NCBI RefSeq assembly: GCF_964340395.1
Contig: NC_135563.1
Span: 20,537,651-20,597,650 of the forward strand
Direction of reading: 5' to 3'
DNA: 60,000 nucleotides
Source: Glandiceps talaboti
Lineage: Eukaryota; Hemichordata; Enteropneusta; Spengelidae
Below are positions 25,201 through 38,900 of this stretch, piece after piece; within the stretch, counting starts at the first letter, position 1; every line of letters starts with the position of its first letter. Made by a program: the position numbers and the translations under genes. The notes under the pieces were generated by a model. The model was not told the DNA's origin and searched no databases. It saw only the letters and a list, made by a program, of their open reading frames with translations.

Positions 25201-28200
25201 AAATTCCAAGTAAATATAATTGATAATTTTAATTTCCCGTCACTTTGATTGGGATCCTGAAAAATTTAGGGAAAAAATCAATTTAAAATACTTACAGTTG
25301 TTGTGAAAATATGAATAGCTACTAAATTCTAGCATGCCTCTCTCTATAGTTTAGATTGATTAAAGGAAATTTTTTTAGTTGAAATGTTGTTGATGAAAAG
25401 ATAGTCATCAAAAGAAAAAATCATAGGAAAGAAAATTTATAGTGGGTTTATAATGAATTATATGCATGATACCTTGTTTATACTGTACATCTATATCTTT
25501 GAATACAGCCATTGAAAAGAACTACAGGATATCCAGATGTGAAAATTTAAATCGATGAGTTTATTTGTGTAATGTTTTTAGGGAATTGTATGTGTTTAAT
25601 ACTGCTATTGATCTGTTTGAGTGTTGTTTTAAATATCAGAAGTGTTTATTTTCATTGTATAATTAGCATCATTGTGCTTGTTTTTGGTAGAGAACATTTG
25701 TATAACCCACAATCTTCCCAAAGAGATTAGCCCGACAGCATTCCATGAGTTCAGTGCAGCACCACATGCTGACAGATTAATATTTACATATAATTTGCAT
25801 ATGCATACATTTAGTCATCATTTACATAACATTTACGTATGGATAACATTAGTCATTTGCATGGTATTTACATGTGAATGACCACATAAATTATACATAG
25901 CTTAACATTATAATAATATTAGTAATTCAAGTAGCATTTTTGTATAGCAGCCATCTGTGCATGCCTAGTAGGCAGTATTCGTAGTTGGTGTTATTGGTAA
26001 CTGGTGTTCTGTTTTACTACACAGCATAAAGAAAAAAGGCTGATCAAACCTATTGCAGTCCGACCTATAACACCGACTGGAGTGTCAACAAAAAGAGGGC
26101 CTGCAACTCCGGATAATATTGCTGGTTTACCTCGTGTACCAGATGTAGTATCTGGAGCTCAGTATCCTAGAGACCACTTCCATCCCGGAGGTACTCATTA
26201 TGCACCGGCTAGGTCTCACCCTATCAAAGCACAATCCCTGCAGGACATCAAGTTTGTTAATTCCGGAAAACGAAGTAGTATTTCTTCTATAAACCAGCTG
26301 ACTGACTTGAAGCCTTCACTGAAAAGGGCCCCGATCTCACAATCACTGAATCAACTCAATTTTAACTACAATCATTTGAATTCCAACCTCAACGTTAGTC
26401 GGGTTTTAGACTACCGTCGTGTAAGTCGTTCAAGTCAATCAAGTTATAATTCTGACTGCAGACAACCTCCAGTGCTCTCAATGCAGGACTCACGTCGACA
26501 TAGTAATGTGAGTGTGACATCAAGCCAAGCTGCAGAGTATAGAACCCTAAACCAATATGAAGACAATTCATCCCATGTATCATCACATCTATCCTCCGGG
26601 GTTGTCATGGAGGAAGACGAGATGGAAAACATATATGAACTCAAACAAAAAATACAGGTGAGTCTGGTTTAATAATGAAAAAATGACAAAGAATATAATA
26701 ATACAGATATGTCATGCAAGGGTAAATATCTATAGACTCTGTGTTTATAGTTATTTATGACAATTTCTACTCACAGAGTAAGAAGAAATTTGGGTATTTG
26801 CTTCCAAGAAATTTTTTTACTTTGTGAGTATTAATTTTCATCAGCTGTTTGTCTCTTTATTGCGTTCAACTTTGAAATGTTGCAGAGTAAAATTAAATCA
26901 GATTTTGCCTTTCGAATAAGTAAATAGAAATATTAAGCTATTCATGATAGTGGTGGCTACACATAGTATTCATCAACTCACAAACAATAATTTGTACAAT
27001 CTATACTTTCATCATAATGACACCATGGTATTACTCTCATTTGCCGTAATCCAATATCCGATCTCATCTTTGGTTCTGTAATTTTTCAAATATTTTTTTT
27101 GTCATATTTGATTCTGTAATGTCTCAAGCATTTTTCAAACCACAAAAAATGTCATTGATACTTTGAAATTCAAGGTCACTTGATTGTAATTTATCCTTAG
27201 ATATAAAGTTTCGTGGGAACAACCTCATACGGGATGATATATGTACAATGTATTTATCATCTCTGTTTTATGCAGTCAGGTCAAGTGAATGACCTCCTGC
27301 TATCTGTCTACAAGATGTCTCCAGATAGTCTAATACCATCTTCTAACAGACCAAGTTATTATCTTAAATTTCCAATCACACACAAATATTTAGCCTTGAG
27401 TGTCAGTAATTATGTACATGCTAGAGTAACTGGGTTAGTATGGTAAACTTTCTATTTTCGTTCTCTGACATATAAAGAATCTATTGGAGAGAGAAATACC
27501 AGTAACTGTAGGTGACATCTCATGACTGTAATGGCAGTTTGGGGATATGATATTATCAGACCTTTTTTAGTCAGTATGTTTGTTTCCATTTTTAGGTAGG
27601 AATGTTTGATTTATCCTGACATGACGGAATACATGTCTTCCTGTTCCTGGTTTGCGTCACTTCCATCATTTCTGGTCTCCTAACCCTTTCAACATCCTCA
27701 GATAAAATTGACCAGAAATACTTTCCATTTGGCATTGCTCCAGCTGCTTCAAACATCAATTTGTATAGGATTCAAATATTATAAACAGGGCCAAAATTTA
27801 CTTTTTAACCAGCCACTTTTATAAATTATTGTTGAGATACAAATATACAGAATTGAAATTAAAGACCAATGTTAGAATCCCATGATTTCATGTTAGTATT
27901 ATCTTATCAGTTAAATCATAAGAAATAGATAGGATCACTCTTTATTTTTGACTACGGGGAAACTGTTCAAAAGCTCTACCAGACAACTATCAAAATTTTA
28001 ATCCTTATCTGACAGAGGCCTGTACTACATTATGTACTATTAAAAATGTTAACAGTTTATCGCAGGAAGATCTCACTCTCTTTTATTCTTTGATTAGATA
28101 GATCATTCAACTAGCATGTACCATTCTTAAGTTTAAAAGCCCTACATGGAAATGAGCCCTTTCATTGTGATGGAATTCAAATACTAAATCATGGCTAGAA

Positions 28201-30375
28201 ACATGTGTGTAGATGTAATTATGATGATTATAGTTTTGACCTTAAATCATTAATAATGACAATATCCTCTTCTCCTTCTTAAATTGATAATAAAATTTGG
28301 TAATAAATCATAGGAATACTGCAATTTGATAGTGAGATCATAGCAGGGGAGATTTATTTAATAGTGATATGATAAAGTATGAAACACTAGAAGTGAATTT
28401 TAGATGATTCAGATTCTATGGTTTGACATAATGGACATTTTGTTTTAAGAATGTTATTTTGTAACAGAGTACTATACTAGATCAGTCCATCTACAGTTAA
28501 ATAAATTGCACTTTGTTGTTTTTAGTTGAATCTGAAATAAAATGACATTGGAGTGTAAAATTTGTAAACAAGACAAATATAGAGTCAGTGTAGGTGGCGC
28601 TAAAATATATATACTGACAATAGTAAAATGAAAAATAATGTTCACAGGGGTGGGGGGGGCTAAGAAAGCGGTAAAAACAAATAGGTAAAAGATAACGTGT
28701 CTGAATATAGAATTATTTGATGATGTTTTTACGTACATCAAATTGGGAATACAACAGTGGCAGATAGTTTGAATTTTAATGTATAACATAACTTTTTAAA
28801 AGTTGTGAAAATTTCACAAGTGATTTTGAAAATTAAAAAAAAAATGTATTATATAACTTTTACAACTTATGAGAATTGTGAAAATTGCACAAGTGATGAT
28901 GACAATTTAAAAAATGTGACTTTGAAAGTAGAATGTAAGATTCCGGAATGTGGAGAGATTGAGATAGAGAGGATATCTATAATGGCAGAGGTGAAACCAT
29001 GACATGTCACTGATCTCAGAATGACCTGACTGGAGACTTCCACTGACATAAAGTTGTCTTTACATATCAAATTTCAGCCAAAACTACGTACTTTACCACA
29101 TTTCAATTAAATCTATTTCCGATACATAAACTAAACACTTCATCTTTATGACATAGGGCATGGTTTAAGGAGTAAGAATTCCTGCTAAGTAAAAAAGGTT
29201 GCAAATTATCTACACGACATGGCTGGTGACTATCTCCTGTTTGAAATATATCAGTTATTGAAATGAGAAAAACTTCTGTCTGGGTTCCTCACAAATAATG
29301 CAGGCATTTTTAGAGACAAACAAAGACAACCGAAATGAACAATCTTTTCAAAACCTTTCTGATTATGTTTGAAATGCTGCCTGCATTGATTTTTGTATTG
29401 TTCATAGATATTTTCAAAAACGTTGGTAAATATTCGTATAAAGTCAAGTTTTAATCATTGATAGCTCAATTTCACCGGAAGAAATTGTAGGATGTTTACA
29501 AGGATGGGTTGAGCTGATAATAATGTCATCAACAGTTTTCCCTTCATAGGAAATGTGAAATCTATGGAAATAAATCATGGAACTCAAAAGGTAAATCTTG
29601 GTGTCAAAAATTAAAACATAGAATTTTCCATAGTGAAAGACCTGGTAATTAAAAATGCCAAATTGAATTTGATATGTTGATTAAAATTTAATGTATCAAT
29701 CAACCACATTAACAATGCAGTAATTAAGAACATTAGAAATTTATAAATAGTACAAATTTAGTTGTGAAATATTACAAAATTATAATTCACCACAAAATAT
29801 TTTGTTCAGATAAATATAGCACAAAATTTAAACATTACTAAATATTGAGGTCCCTCAACGTAAGAAATGTGAGTGACATAGCTTCAGGAAATGGGAGAAG
29901 AAAATCAGTGTTTGCCTTTCCCTTTAGCATATGGAAAAATACCAAGTTGACAAACACAAGTACATTGTACTCTATTTCAAACCCAATTTAATTATAACAA
30001 ACCTAATTTGAAGTCAATTTAAGCATACCTGATAATTAATGAAAAAATTCCACTTAATAATGTTGTCCATACATTTCATCAAATAGAGTTATATTGTAAT
30101 TTCACAAATAAGTATGTTTAACTTAGTAATATTGTTATATATTTTTCATTACTTGTAAGTATTAAAAGGTCTCAAACTACTACAGCTAAGTATTATTCCA
30201 TTCTGCTGTTCACTAAAATTTTAGCTTGAATTGTGATATACTGGTCTTTCCGTCATAGAAGAGTAGATTTATGGATTTTTATAACGAGACAGACGAAGAC
30301 CATATTAATGTTGAGTAATAAGTATGGAACTATTAAAGTGAATGAGTCCATAGTGTTAACATGTACACCTTCATT

Positions 30376-30416
<41 letters not shown>

Positions 30417-33168
30417 GGGGTAGGGGTAGGTGTCCATTCATTAACTATTCATATATGACTCTGCAAGATGCAACAATCAATAGATCAATTAATTATTCAG
30501 TTAGAGATTAAGAGGAGACTGCTAACCAACTAGTAGATTTTCTTACTTTCAAACTTGAACACCTAAATACATACATGTATGTAAGATTTTGTTAATGACA
30601 AGGTTTCAATCCTGAGTTCTTACATTTAGTTTTATCTTATTTGTAAAGCTACGAGGATTAGATCATTCTTTTGTTCAGGACTAACATTTTCTCTAGCTCT
30701 GCCAGACAAATCTTTTTCAAACGTAAATGTTAATCTTATCCAAACTTGAGCTTTAATAAAAACCAGAAATTTTAATTTTGTAGTTATCTGTAATGTGGTA
30801 GCTTGGTAGCAAACTTTACAAACAAAAACACTGCTGATTAAAAACCTTGGAAAAATATAACTGCTGTCCTCTAGTAAAAATGTGATTTAGCAAGGCTTGA
30901 CTCAATGAGGATGTTATGTGTATCAGTATGAATTGAAAATGAAAGTGAAAAGAGTTGTTGTTTGCATATACCTGATGTTACCTTATCCATCACACTTAGA
31001 TTGGTGACTGCAGTGTGTGACATGTCCCACCCATCACACTATGGTGGGTGAATGCAGTCTGTGACGTGAATTAAAACCACAAACTAGTATTTCACAGAGT
31101 ATCACAGCTCACTTTTAAATTAATTATACAAATATTGTTTTATGTGATATTAAACTTCATAATGTTTATGAAAAAATTTGGTAGTACTTACGGAAAAAAA
31201 ACTTGGGGTACAAAACGTGCAGGATTATACATGAACTTTTTGTTACAAAATGAAAATTTTTTCAAATTTTGTTGCTGATTTTAGTCGAAATTGTTTGTTT
31301 CTTGTTAAACATGAAATTTAGATTTTGTAAAGCAACTCTATGTAGGGGATAGTGTAAGCATTCTCGCAAAACAGAACATCTGAAACCATATGGTGAGCTG
31401 AACTGTGTAGATGTAAGGAGATAATGCCACTACAATACAATTCCCATTCCTCTATGCGATGATTGACAGACACATATTTTGAATAGATTATTATTCACTA
31501 TTTAACCTTGATTATTCAGCAGAGTGAAAAGAATACATTTCTAAATTCCATCAAATATTTCAACCAAATGATAAAACTTTCCTTTCTGTACGATTATAGA
31601 GACAAATAAGTTACAAAAAGAAAGATAAAAAGCAAAATATGAAGCGAAGTTCCGGCATACGAGTACTGGAAATCAAAACTTGTTTTATAATATCAAAGGA
31701 CGCCACCATATTGTCAATGTTTTCACTGTGATTATTACAAATAAATCCGAGAGAAAGAAAGAATATACAACACCATATGGTACAGATAATCTTATTCTCT
31801 CAGAGCAAAATTCAATCATGTGGAAATGTCTGTCAACATACTGAACTCTCTAACCAGATATGAGACCATTATGAGGTCACATGAAACCACATCGTCTAAA
31901 TGTTGCAATTTGATGCGGTTTTGTTCAAACTTTTTAAGTCTGCATGATGCCTACATCAAAGACAAATTTTCAACAAAAAAACCCCAGAAGTGATAACACA
32001 ATACCAGTCCATGTGGTTGTATATTTATATCCATTTTGTTAATGTCATTTTAGCAAAAAAATTATTGGCATTTGGAAATGTGATATTAAGATCGCCTTAC
32101 CTCGTACAGTTTTTATGATTTCCTGAAATATTGCAAAGACTGAACTAAAACTATTTTATCCTTGCAACTTAGACAGAACCAATATAAAGTATTGTATTTG
32201 TGTGTACAATTATATGCACTGAGTGATAACATGGCGTATCAGTTCTGATTTTAACCTTGCTAATAACTAATAAATGTATCACACTGACATGGCCATAAGT
32301 GGAGGTTTGTGAAAACAAGAGATATTTGTAGAGTTTGTAATTTTTTTTACCATGTACGAACAATTAACAAACATCTGCAAAAGAAACTTTTTTTTTTAAA
32401 GTTTCACCAATCATAGTTAAACAGTACAAATAACTAAGCCTTGCAGGTATGCAGTTTGTAAAATAAGATAGTTTGTTGATGCCTTGTTACCATAGTAACA
32501 GTTTGTTGATATCTTGTTGCCATAGGAACAAGAGTCCCAAATCACACTACTAAGACAGACAATGGAACAAAATGAACAAATCATCTTCAAGGTATACGAA
32601 GAAAAACAACAGGTATGGGAGGAGGAAATGGAAGATGTTAGAGAAGATCTCAAGGAAGCTGAAGATAAAATGTATAAGATGGAGCAAAGTCTAAGAAGAC
32701 AGGTAAAGATGTTTACAAGTCTTGATCATGAATTTATGTACAGTATTCTACAAATAAAGCTACTTGACAAAGATATGTAATAAGTATGTACAAATATGAT
32801 TTGAAATACTTCACTCATGCACAGATGTCCATCATTGGTAATTCCAATATTGATATCTGTTACAATGTATTTATTTTTTTGCTTCACCCAGCTGAGGCAA
32901 ATATGAGTGACGAGTGCCTTGTGTCATGATTTTTGCATGGATGAATGAAGAAAAAATATTGAGAATACCAGGGATAATATGATTACACCTGCACATCAAG
33001 CTTAATGTATCAACAATTAGGTGACATTTTGAATATTTAGACTTGTATTTCGACCATCACAGAACCAACATAGGAGTGGGCTGTAGGATCATGTGGATTG
33101 ATCAGGCCTACAGACACTGTATGGTCTGTTCAAATGTGTGCAATTTGACGTACGTGTGTGTGTGTGTG

Positions 33169-33266
<98 letters not shown>

Positions 33267-35933
33267 CGCGCGCGTGCGTGCACGCGCTGGTATAATAGCG
33301 AATATGAATGTATATGTACACAAGTCACCACAAGTTGTATTCTCTATTATGACAGCATCTCCTGGCAGTGGTCTATCATGAGAAAATGTTTTTTGAAATA
33401 TTCTTAAAAGCATATGTATCCAGCTGTTCAAGAGCATCCAAGCTATGTACTTTAAACAATGAATGTAAAAGTGATCTCTTAAAATGTGAATATGAAACAC
33501 ATGTCATGCACACTCTAACTCAACCGTTTCATTTCAAATTAAGTACATCTCTCTTTGTGCGGAACAAACTGTAGACACCAAACCATATTTGAAATTAATC
33601 CCAAAAAACTGATGGGAAAGCCATTGATGTATTCTTTGTGGTTCTTACTGGTGACAAAAACATTCAATGTGCATATGATAGTTTGATGTATCATTCCCAT
33701 TCAAAGAGATTATAAACATTAATGCAACATAAAATAAAAATTTAATGCAACATAGAAGGAAAAATCTAACACTTGATAGATGAAATGACGTGATATTGTA
33801 GTATAGGCACATACAAGGGGAAATAATACATTTAAACATCCAAATGTCTTACACATGTATCACAGTATACACATAAATTGATTCACATACTGGAGATGTT
33901 ACTTTGGCCCCAATAAAACCACAAAGTAACGAGAATGCCCAGTTTATTTACTGACCTAGATGCCATCATTTTTTCACACAAACATTCAAAACATATGATA
34001 TAAAATTGCAGCTGTTCAGACTAGATTAATTGATATATACAAACTAGTTGACGTCAGTCAGCCTTATAGATTTCTAGAGTTCACTTAAGATAGGTCATCC
34101 AAGTGGTACATCTGTACAAATTTCACTGTTCTCATTTCTAATTGGTATGTTATCAACTTTAACACTAGAGACTAGAAATATATATAAATCAACCAATCAA
34201 AAAGGCTCTTTCAAGGTCCATAATTAGGGTATCATAGATGTGGTTTGTCAGTGGCCCAGCAGTTAGCTCTCATACGCCTCTTACCTCTGCAGTCTGGGTT
34301 GGAACCCGCCCGGTGTTGGCTGGGTTTGATTTAAAATTAACCAGGTCTGTATGAAAGGTGATGCCCAGTCTGACCCTGCTGAATAACGCAGGTCCCCATC
34401 CCCCTGGGGGTACTCTAGTTTCTTTCTGCATTTCCACACTAGGGTGCTTTTCAGTGGCGACCATTCAACAAATTTCCAAATTTATTTGGACGACTAAAGA
34501 TTATTATTAATTAAATATCCTAATAATTTTATTGCAAACAGTTGATTTTTTTGTAGCCATGTTATAATGTAGAATTTTCATTCACATATGGTGAATATAG
34601 GTAGCGAGCATTCTCACAAACCAGAGCTGTTATTTCTTCCACTACACTTCACAATGGGACGGCTCCTTAAGAATGGTGCTGTAAAACAGGCTGCGGTTTG
34701 TGACAATGGTAGCGAGAGCTCTGTAAATTGTAACTGAACATAGTCAGATAAAGCAAACACTGAAGTGTATATACAGTTAACATGAGTATTAATTAGTATA
34801 AGCTAGGGAGTTCTGCTATTAATTAGTATAAGCTAGGGAGTTCTGCTTAAACTTCCTGTTTTAAAGATGCCCATCTCTCATCTTTAAAAATAGACTGTAC
34901 ATTGTATTGTATACATTGTATGGTGCTAGGCAAGAATAGAAATGAATTTTACAGTCACGATTACTTTGAATTCAGTCGTGATCAGTAAAGACTTCTCACT
35001 GACTTCCAAACTATTGCAAAAAATAAACAGAATAATTGATAGCATATTTGTAAACTGTCTGCACAGAAGTCAAAACCTTTATTGGCCCATTGCAGTCATT
35101 TTGAATATGAAGAGCTTTGTATTATAATATAGACAGCTAGTTTGAATGGTGATAAGGTATAATTGATAGGAATCAATTTAAATTAATGACATGGTTCCTA
35201 TTCTCTCGTTTATGTAACTTATCAGAAGTTTACAGGCCAAAGTATTCTCTCGTTATAAATTGAACTCCTGGGTTAGATTGCCAGAAACATCAAATCTAGT
35301 TAGTAAGTTGATGAGTGAATGTAATACAGCTAAATACAGCCAAAGGTTTGGTTATAAGCCGCTTAATGACTCTTTGATGAATGAAAGATTGTAGTATTTA
35401 TTCTCCGTAATTCAGTATCAACTTGAGCATTTGATGATGTATCATTGACAACGAATACAAATGTTTAGGTGAAAACGAGGAGTGATTATGAAAGTGCAGC
35501 CATGCATGTAGAGGCATAGTAACAGCATAGTGATATCACAGGAAGTAAAATAGTGTTCTCACACAACATCTTGCATTTTGAGTACAAAGGAATTTGTTTG
35601 TGGATAAAAAAGCCACTCTAACTATCTGATATTTCACAAAGTCAAAGATTAATTGGCAAGAAGTGATATAGTACTTCCAGAGAGTATGTAACCAATCGTA
35701 GATGTTATCTTTTATTTCTACCAGGGGATTTGTACGCATCATTTGCAATATTTTTCAGTTACGTGCACTCCCTATTTCAGAAGAAAATGTTTGAATTTTG
35801 AAAAGCTAGAGAAGTGAAACAAAAATATGGGGTATTTATAATTCAGTAGGCCTGGTGATGTTTGATTGTAATCCATCAGACCTCAATATCTTTACAGTTG
35901 ATTATTGATAATTTGAATTGGGCTATTACTTTG

Positions 35934-35968
<35 letters not shown>

Positions 35969-38900
35969 CGTGCGTGTGTGTGTGTGATCTGTATGTGTCT
36001 ATCTACATCTGTCTGTCTGTGTGCTAATATGTGTCTCAGTCTGTGTGTGTTGTGTGCCCATCTGGTGTCAGTGCTAATATGTGTCTCAGTCTGTGTGTGT
36101 TGTGTGCCCATCTGGTGTCAGTGCTAATATGTGTCTCAGTCTGTGTGTTGTGTGCCCATCTGGTGTCAGTGCTAATATGTGTCTCAGTCTGTGTGTTGTG
36201 TGCCCATCTGGTGGTTAGTTATGTCTATATCTGTGTGTATATGTGTTGAGATAGTGAATCTTTGATGTGCAATATCAAGTCTGAAGAGATTGTTGAAAAG
36301 AAAACAAAATGTCTTATAAAATGGCCAATCTGTAAATTGTGGAGCATTGTGGACAATACAACGGACATTTAACTGGAAGTAGTGATGAACATCTGTGCAC
36401 AAACTGATTTTGTCAGAAGTCTCTTGTGATGGCACAATTCCAAATATTTCACCTTCGTTTGCTCTAACTCTCCAAAATGATTGACCAATTTCTATTTTTA
36501 GGGACTTGCTAAACAGTTTTCAAACTTGTGAAGACCACACATGTGGTGATGACTGTACAGATCACAATATAAGACAAAATCATAAATCATTCTATTTGGA
36601 GTACAAAATGTCAAGAAGAAAAAGGAATGGTGACAGAAAATCTCTCTTGACCTTAGCAAGGAACCATGTTGAGTTCAGTGATGTCATTGAGTATCAAATA
36701 ACTGAACCTGTTCCAATCATAACATCAGAAAATAGTACATGGATGAACTGCGGGGGCACACATCAAAGTGTGTATAGATTGGCTATGAGGGCACACACCA
36801 AAGTGCATGTGAGGGCGCATGGATGAGCTGTAAGGGTACACAGCAATGTGTGCATGGATGGGCTGTATCTGAGGCACACATCAATGTGTACATGGATGAG
36901 CTGTGAGGGCACACATCAAAGTGTGCATAGATGGGCTGTGAGGGAACCTGTCAATGTGTACATGGATGAGCTGTATCTGAGGCACACATCAATGTGTACA
37001 TGGATTGACTGTGAGGGCACACATCAAAGTGTGCATGGATTGGCTGTGAGGGCACACATCAATGTGTGCATGGATTGGCTGTGAGGGCACACATCAATGT
37101 GTACATGGATGGCTGTGAGGGCACACAACAAAGTGTGCATGGTTGGGCTGTGAGGGCACACAACAAAGTGTACATGGATTGGCTGTGAAGAAGACAAAGA
37201 AATTATTTTTTGTCTGCCATTTGTAAATTTTGACTTTTATAAATGTTTTTCATTTTTGATATTTTTGTGTAGATTTATCAACTGGAGACAAAGAAGAAAG
37301 AATTATTGCTGGAGCTTGATAAAGTAAAACAAGAGAAAGATCAGCTGGACAGAAAAGTTGGCACTCTGAATGATGAAAGAAGTAGCTATGAAAATCAAGT
37401 GGAAGATGCTAATTGGCAGATTTGTCAAAAATCTGGAGAAATATCCTTGTTAAAATCACAACTTAAAGAAACCAAAGAAGAACTTTCTCATAAGACTAAC
37501 GAACTTGTTGGTTTGAAATCACATGTAAAGGACATTCAACTGGTGGTTGAAGACAGAGAAAACCAGGTCAAAGTGATGAAAGTCAGATTGTCGGATAAAG
37601 ACTCTGAATTGAGCGAGAAAGGAGCAGAAATGAACACTATTGAGAAACGAATTTTACAAGAAAGCAGAAGAGAAATGTCTACCATCAGTAGTGAAATTGA
37701 ACATCTCAAACTAAAACTGTGCCAAAAGGAAAATGAACTTAGTGCTGAAAAGTTTGAAGTTTTGCAACTTCAAGAAATGAAAGAAGAGCTAGAAAGGAAA
37801 CTTGGGAAGATGGAAAAAGACCTTATTGCATTACGAGAAGCTGCAACATTGAAAGATAATGAGCTAGCACAAGAGAAATGTGAAGTTTTGTACCTCCGAG
37901 AAGTTCATGAAAAGCTGAGTCAACAAATTGCTGACAAAAATGATGACATTGTCAATCTACAGAGTCGTTTGAAACAGGTTGGAGAAAATCATCTAGAGGT
38001 AACTGCCATCAAAGAAAAACTTATACAACGCGAAAGAGACGTAGCTGCATGTGAGGAAAAACTTGGACAAATAGAAAGTGAGAAAGACGGTGAAATTTCA
38101 ACTTTACATCGTCGGTTAAGTCAAAAAGAATGTGAGATTTCGGCAATTCAGGCAAAATTAAATCAAGTGGAAAGGGAAAGGGCAGTGCTACAGGCAAAGG
38201 TAGCCAGACTGAAAGACAATAACAATGTCGGTCATCAGAAACATTCAGAACAAAAACAGTTAGAGCAAGATTTCACACGACTTCAAGTTGAGGTGACAAA
38301 ACAAGAACGGCTATTACTTGAACAGAACAGTGAAATAACTCTCGTGAAACAACAACATGAAATAGATATTAAACGCTTAAAGTCACAGTTTTCTAAACAA
38401 GAGAAAGATTCCATGATGTGGAAGGAAAAAGCTATGCAAAGAGAAGGGGAGATTAGAAACGTCCGAGAGAAATTAAATTCTCGTGAAAATGATGCAGCCA
38501 TCATGAGAGGAAAACTTGCGCAACATGAAGGACATGAAATTTGTGTACAGAGTCAAAATATTGCACTGAAAAAGGAAATCGCTGATCTTAAAGAAAAAAT
38601 GCAAACTCTGAAAAGTGAGAACATTTCCCTGGAAGTCAAGGTCGGAAAAGGAAGATCAGAAAACCACATACTGCAAGGCAAGTTTGACAAAGTGACAAAT
38701 GAAGTGAGGGGGCTCAAGAACCAATTAGACACCACATTACGTAATGAGTTGATCTCCCAATCAGATGATGCAAAAGAACAGAAGAGCAGTGCTGTGATTG
38801 ACAGCTGTCAGGCAGAGATTCTGAGATTGAAAACTGAACTGAAGGAGGCAAAAGATAAAATAGATGAACAACAAACAACCTTTGAGAGAGAACAAGCAGT

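Larger units (their letters stand above)
32703..37272 (+). other. LZTS intron between exons 3 and 4
   Basis: 4570 bases, GTAAAG...TGTAG. Holds the TG/CG tract, a SINE, a 31-base duplication (34,788 and 34,820, AATTAGTATAAGCTAGGGAG), a 50-bp minisatellite and a 34-bp minisatellite. The 106-codon frame at 36506-36826 runs into the minisatellite and is not needed by the gene. Confidence 0.8.

Noticed and set aside
34251-34330. Possible tRNA gene
   Set aside because: A and B boxes are present but no cloverleaf closes; better explained as a SINE head.
34270-34464. 64-codon frame on the minus strand
   Set aside because: Shadow of the SINE.
36506-36826. 106-codon frame with Cys-rich start, preceded by an acceptor-like TTTTTAG
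   Set aside because: It runs into the minisatellite, and exons 3 and 4 of LZTS already join in phase with a length matching the family, so no exon is needed here.
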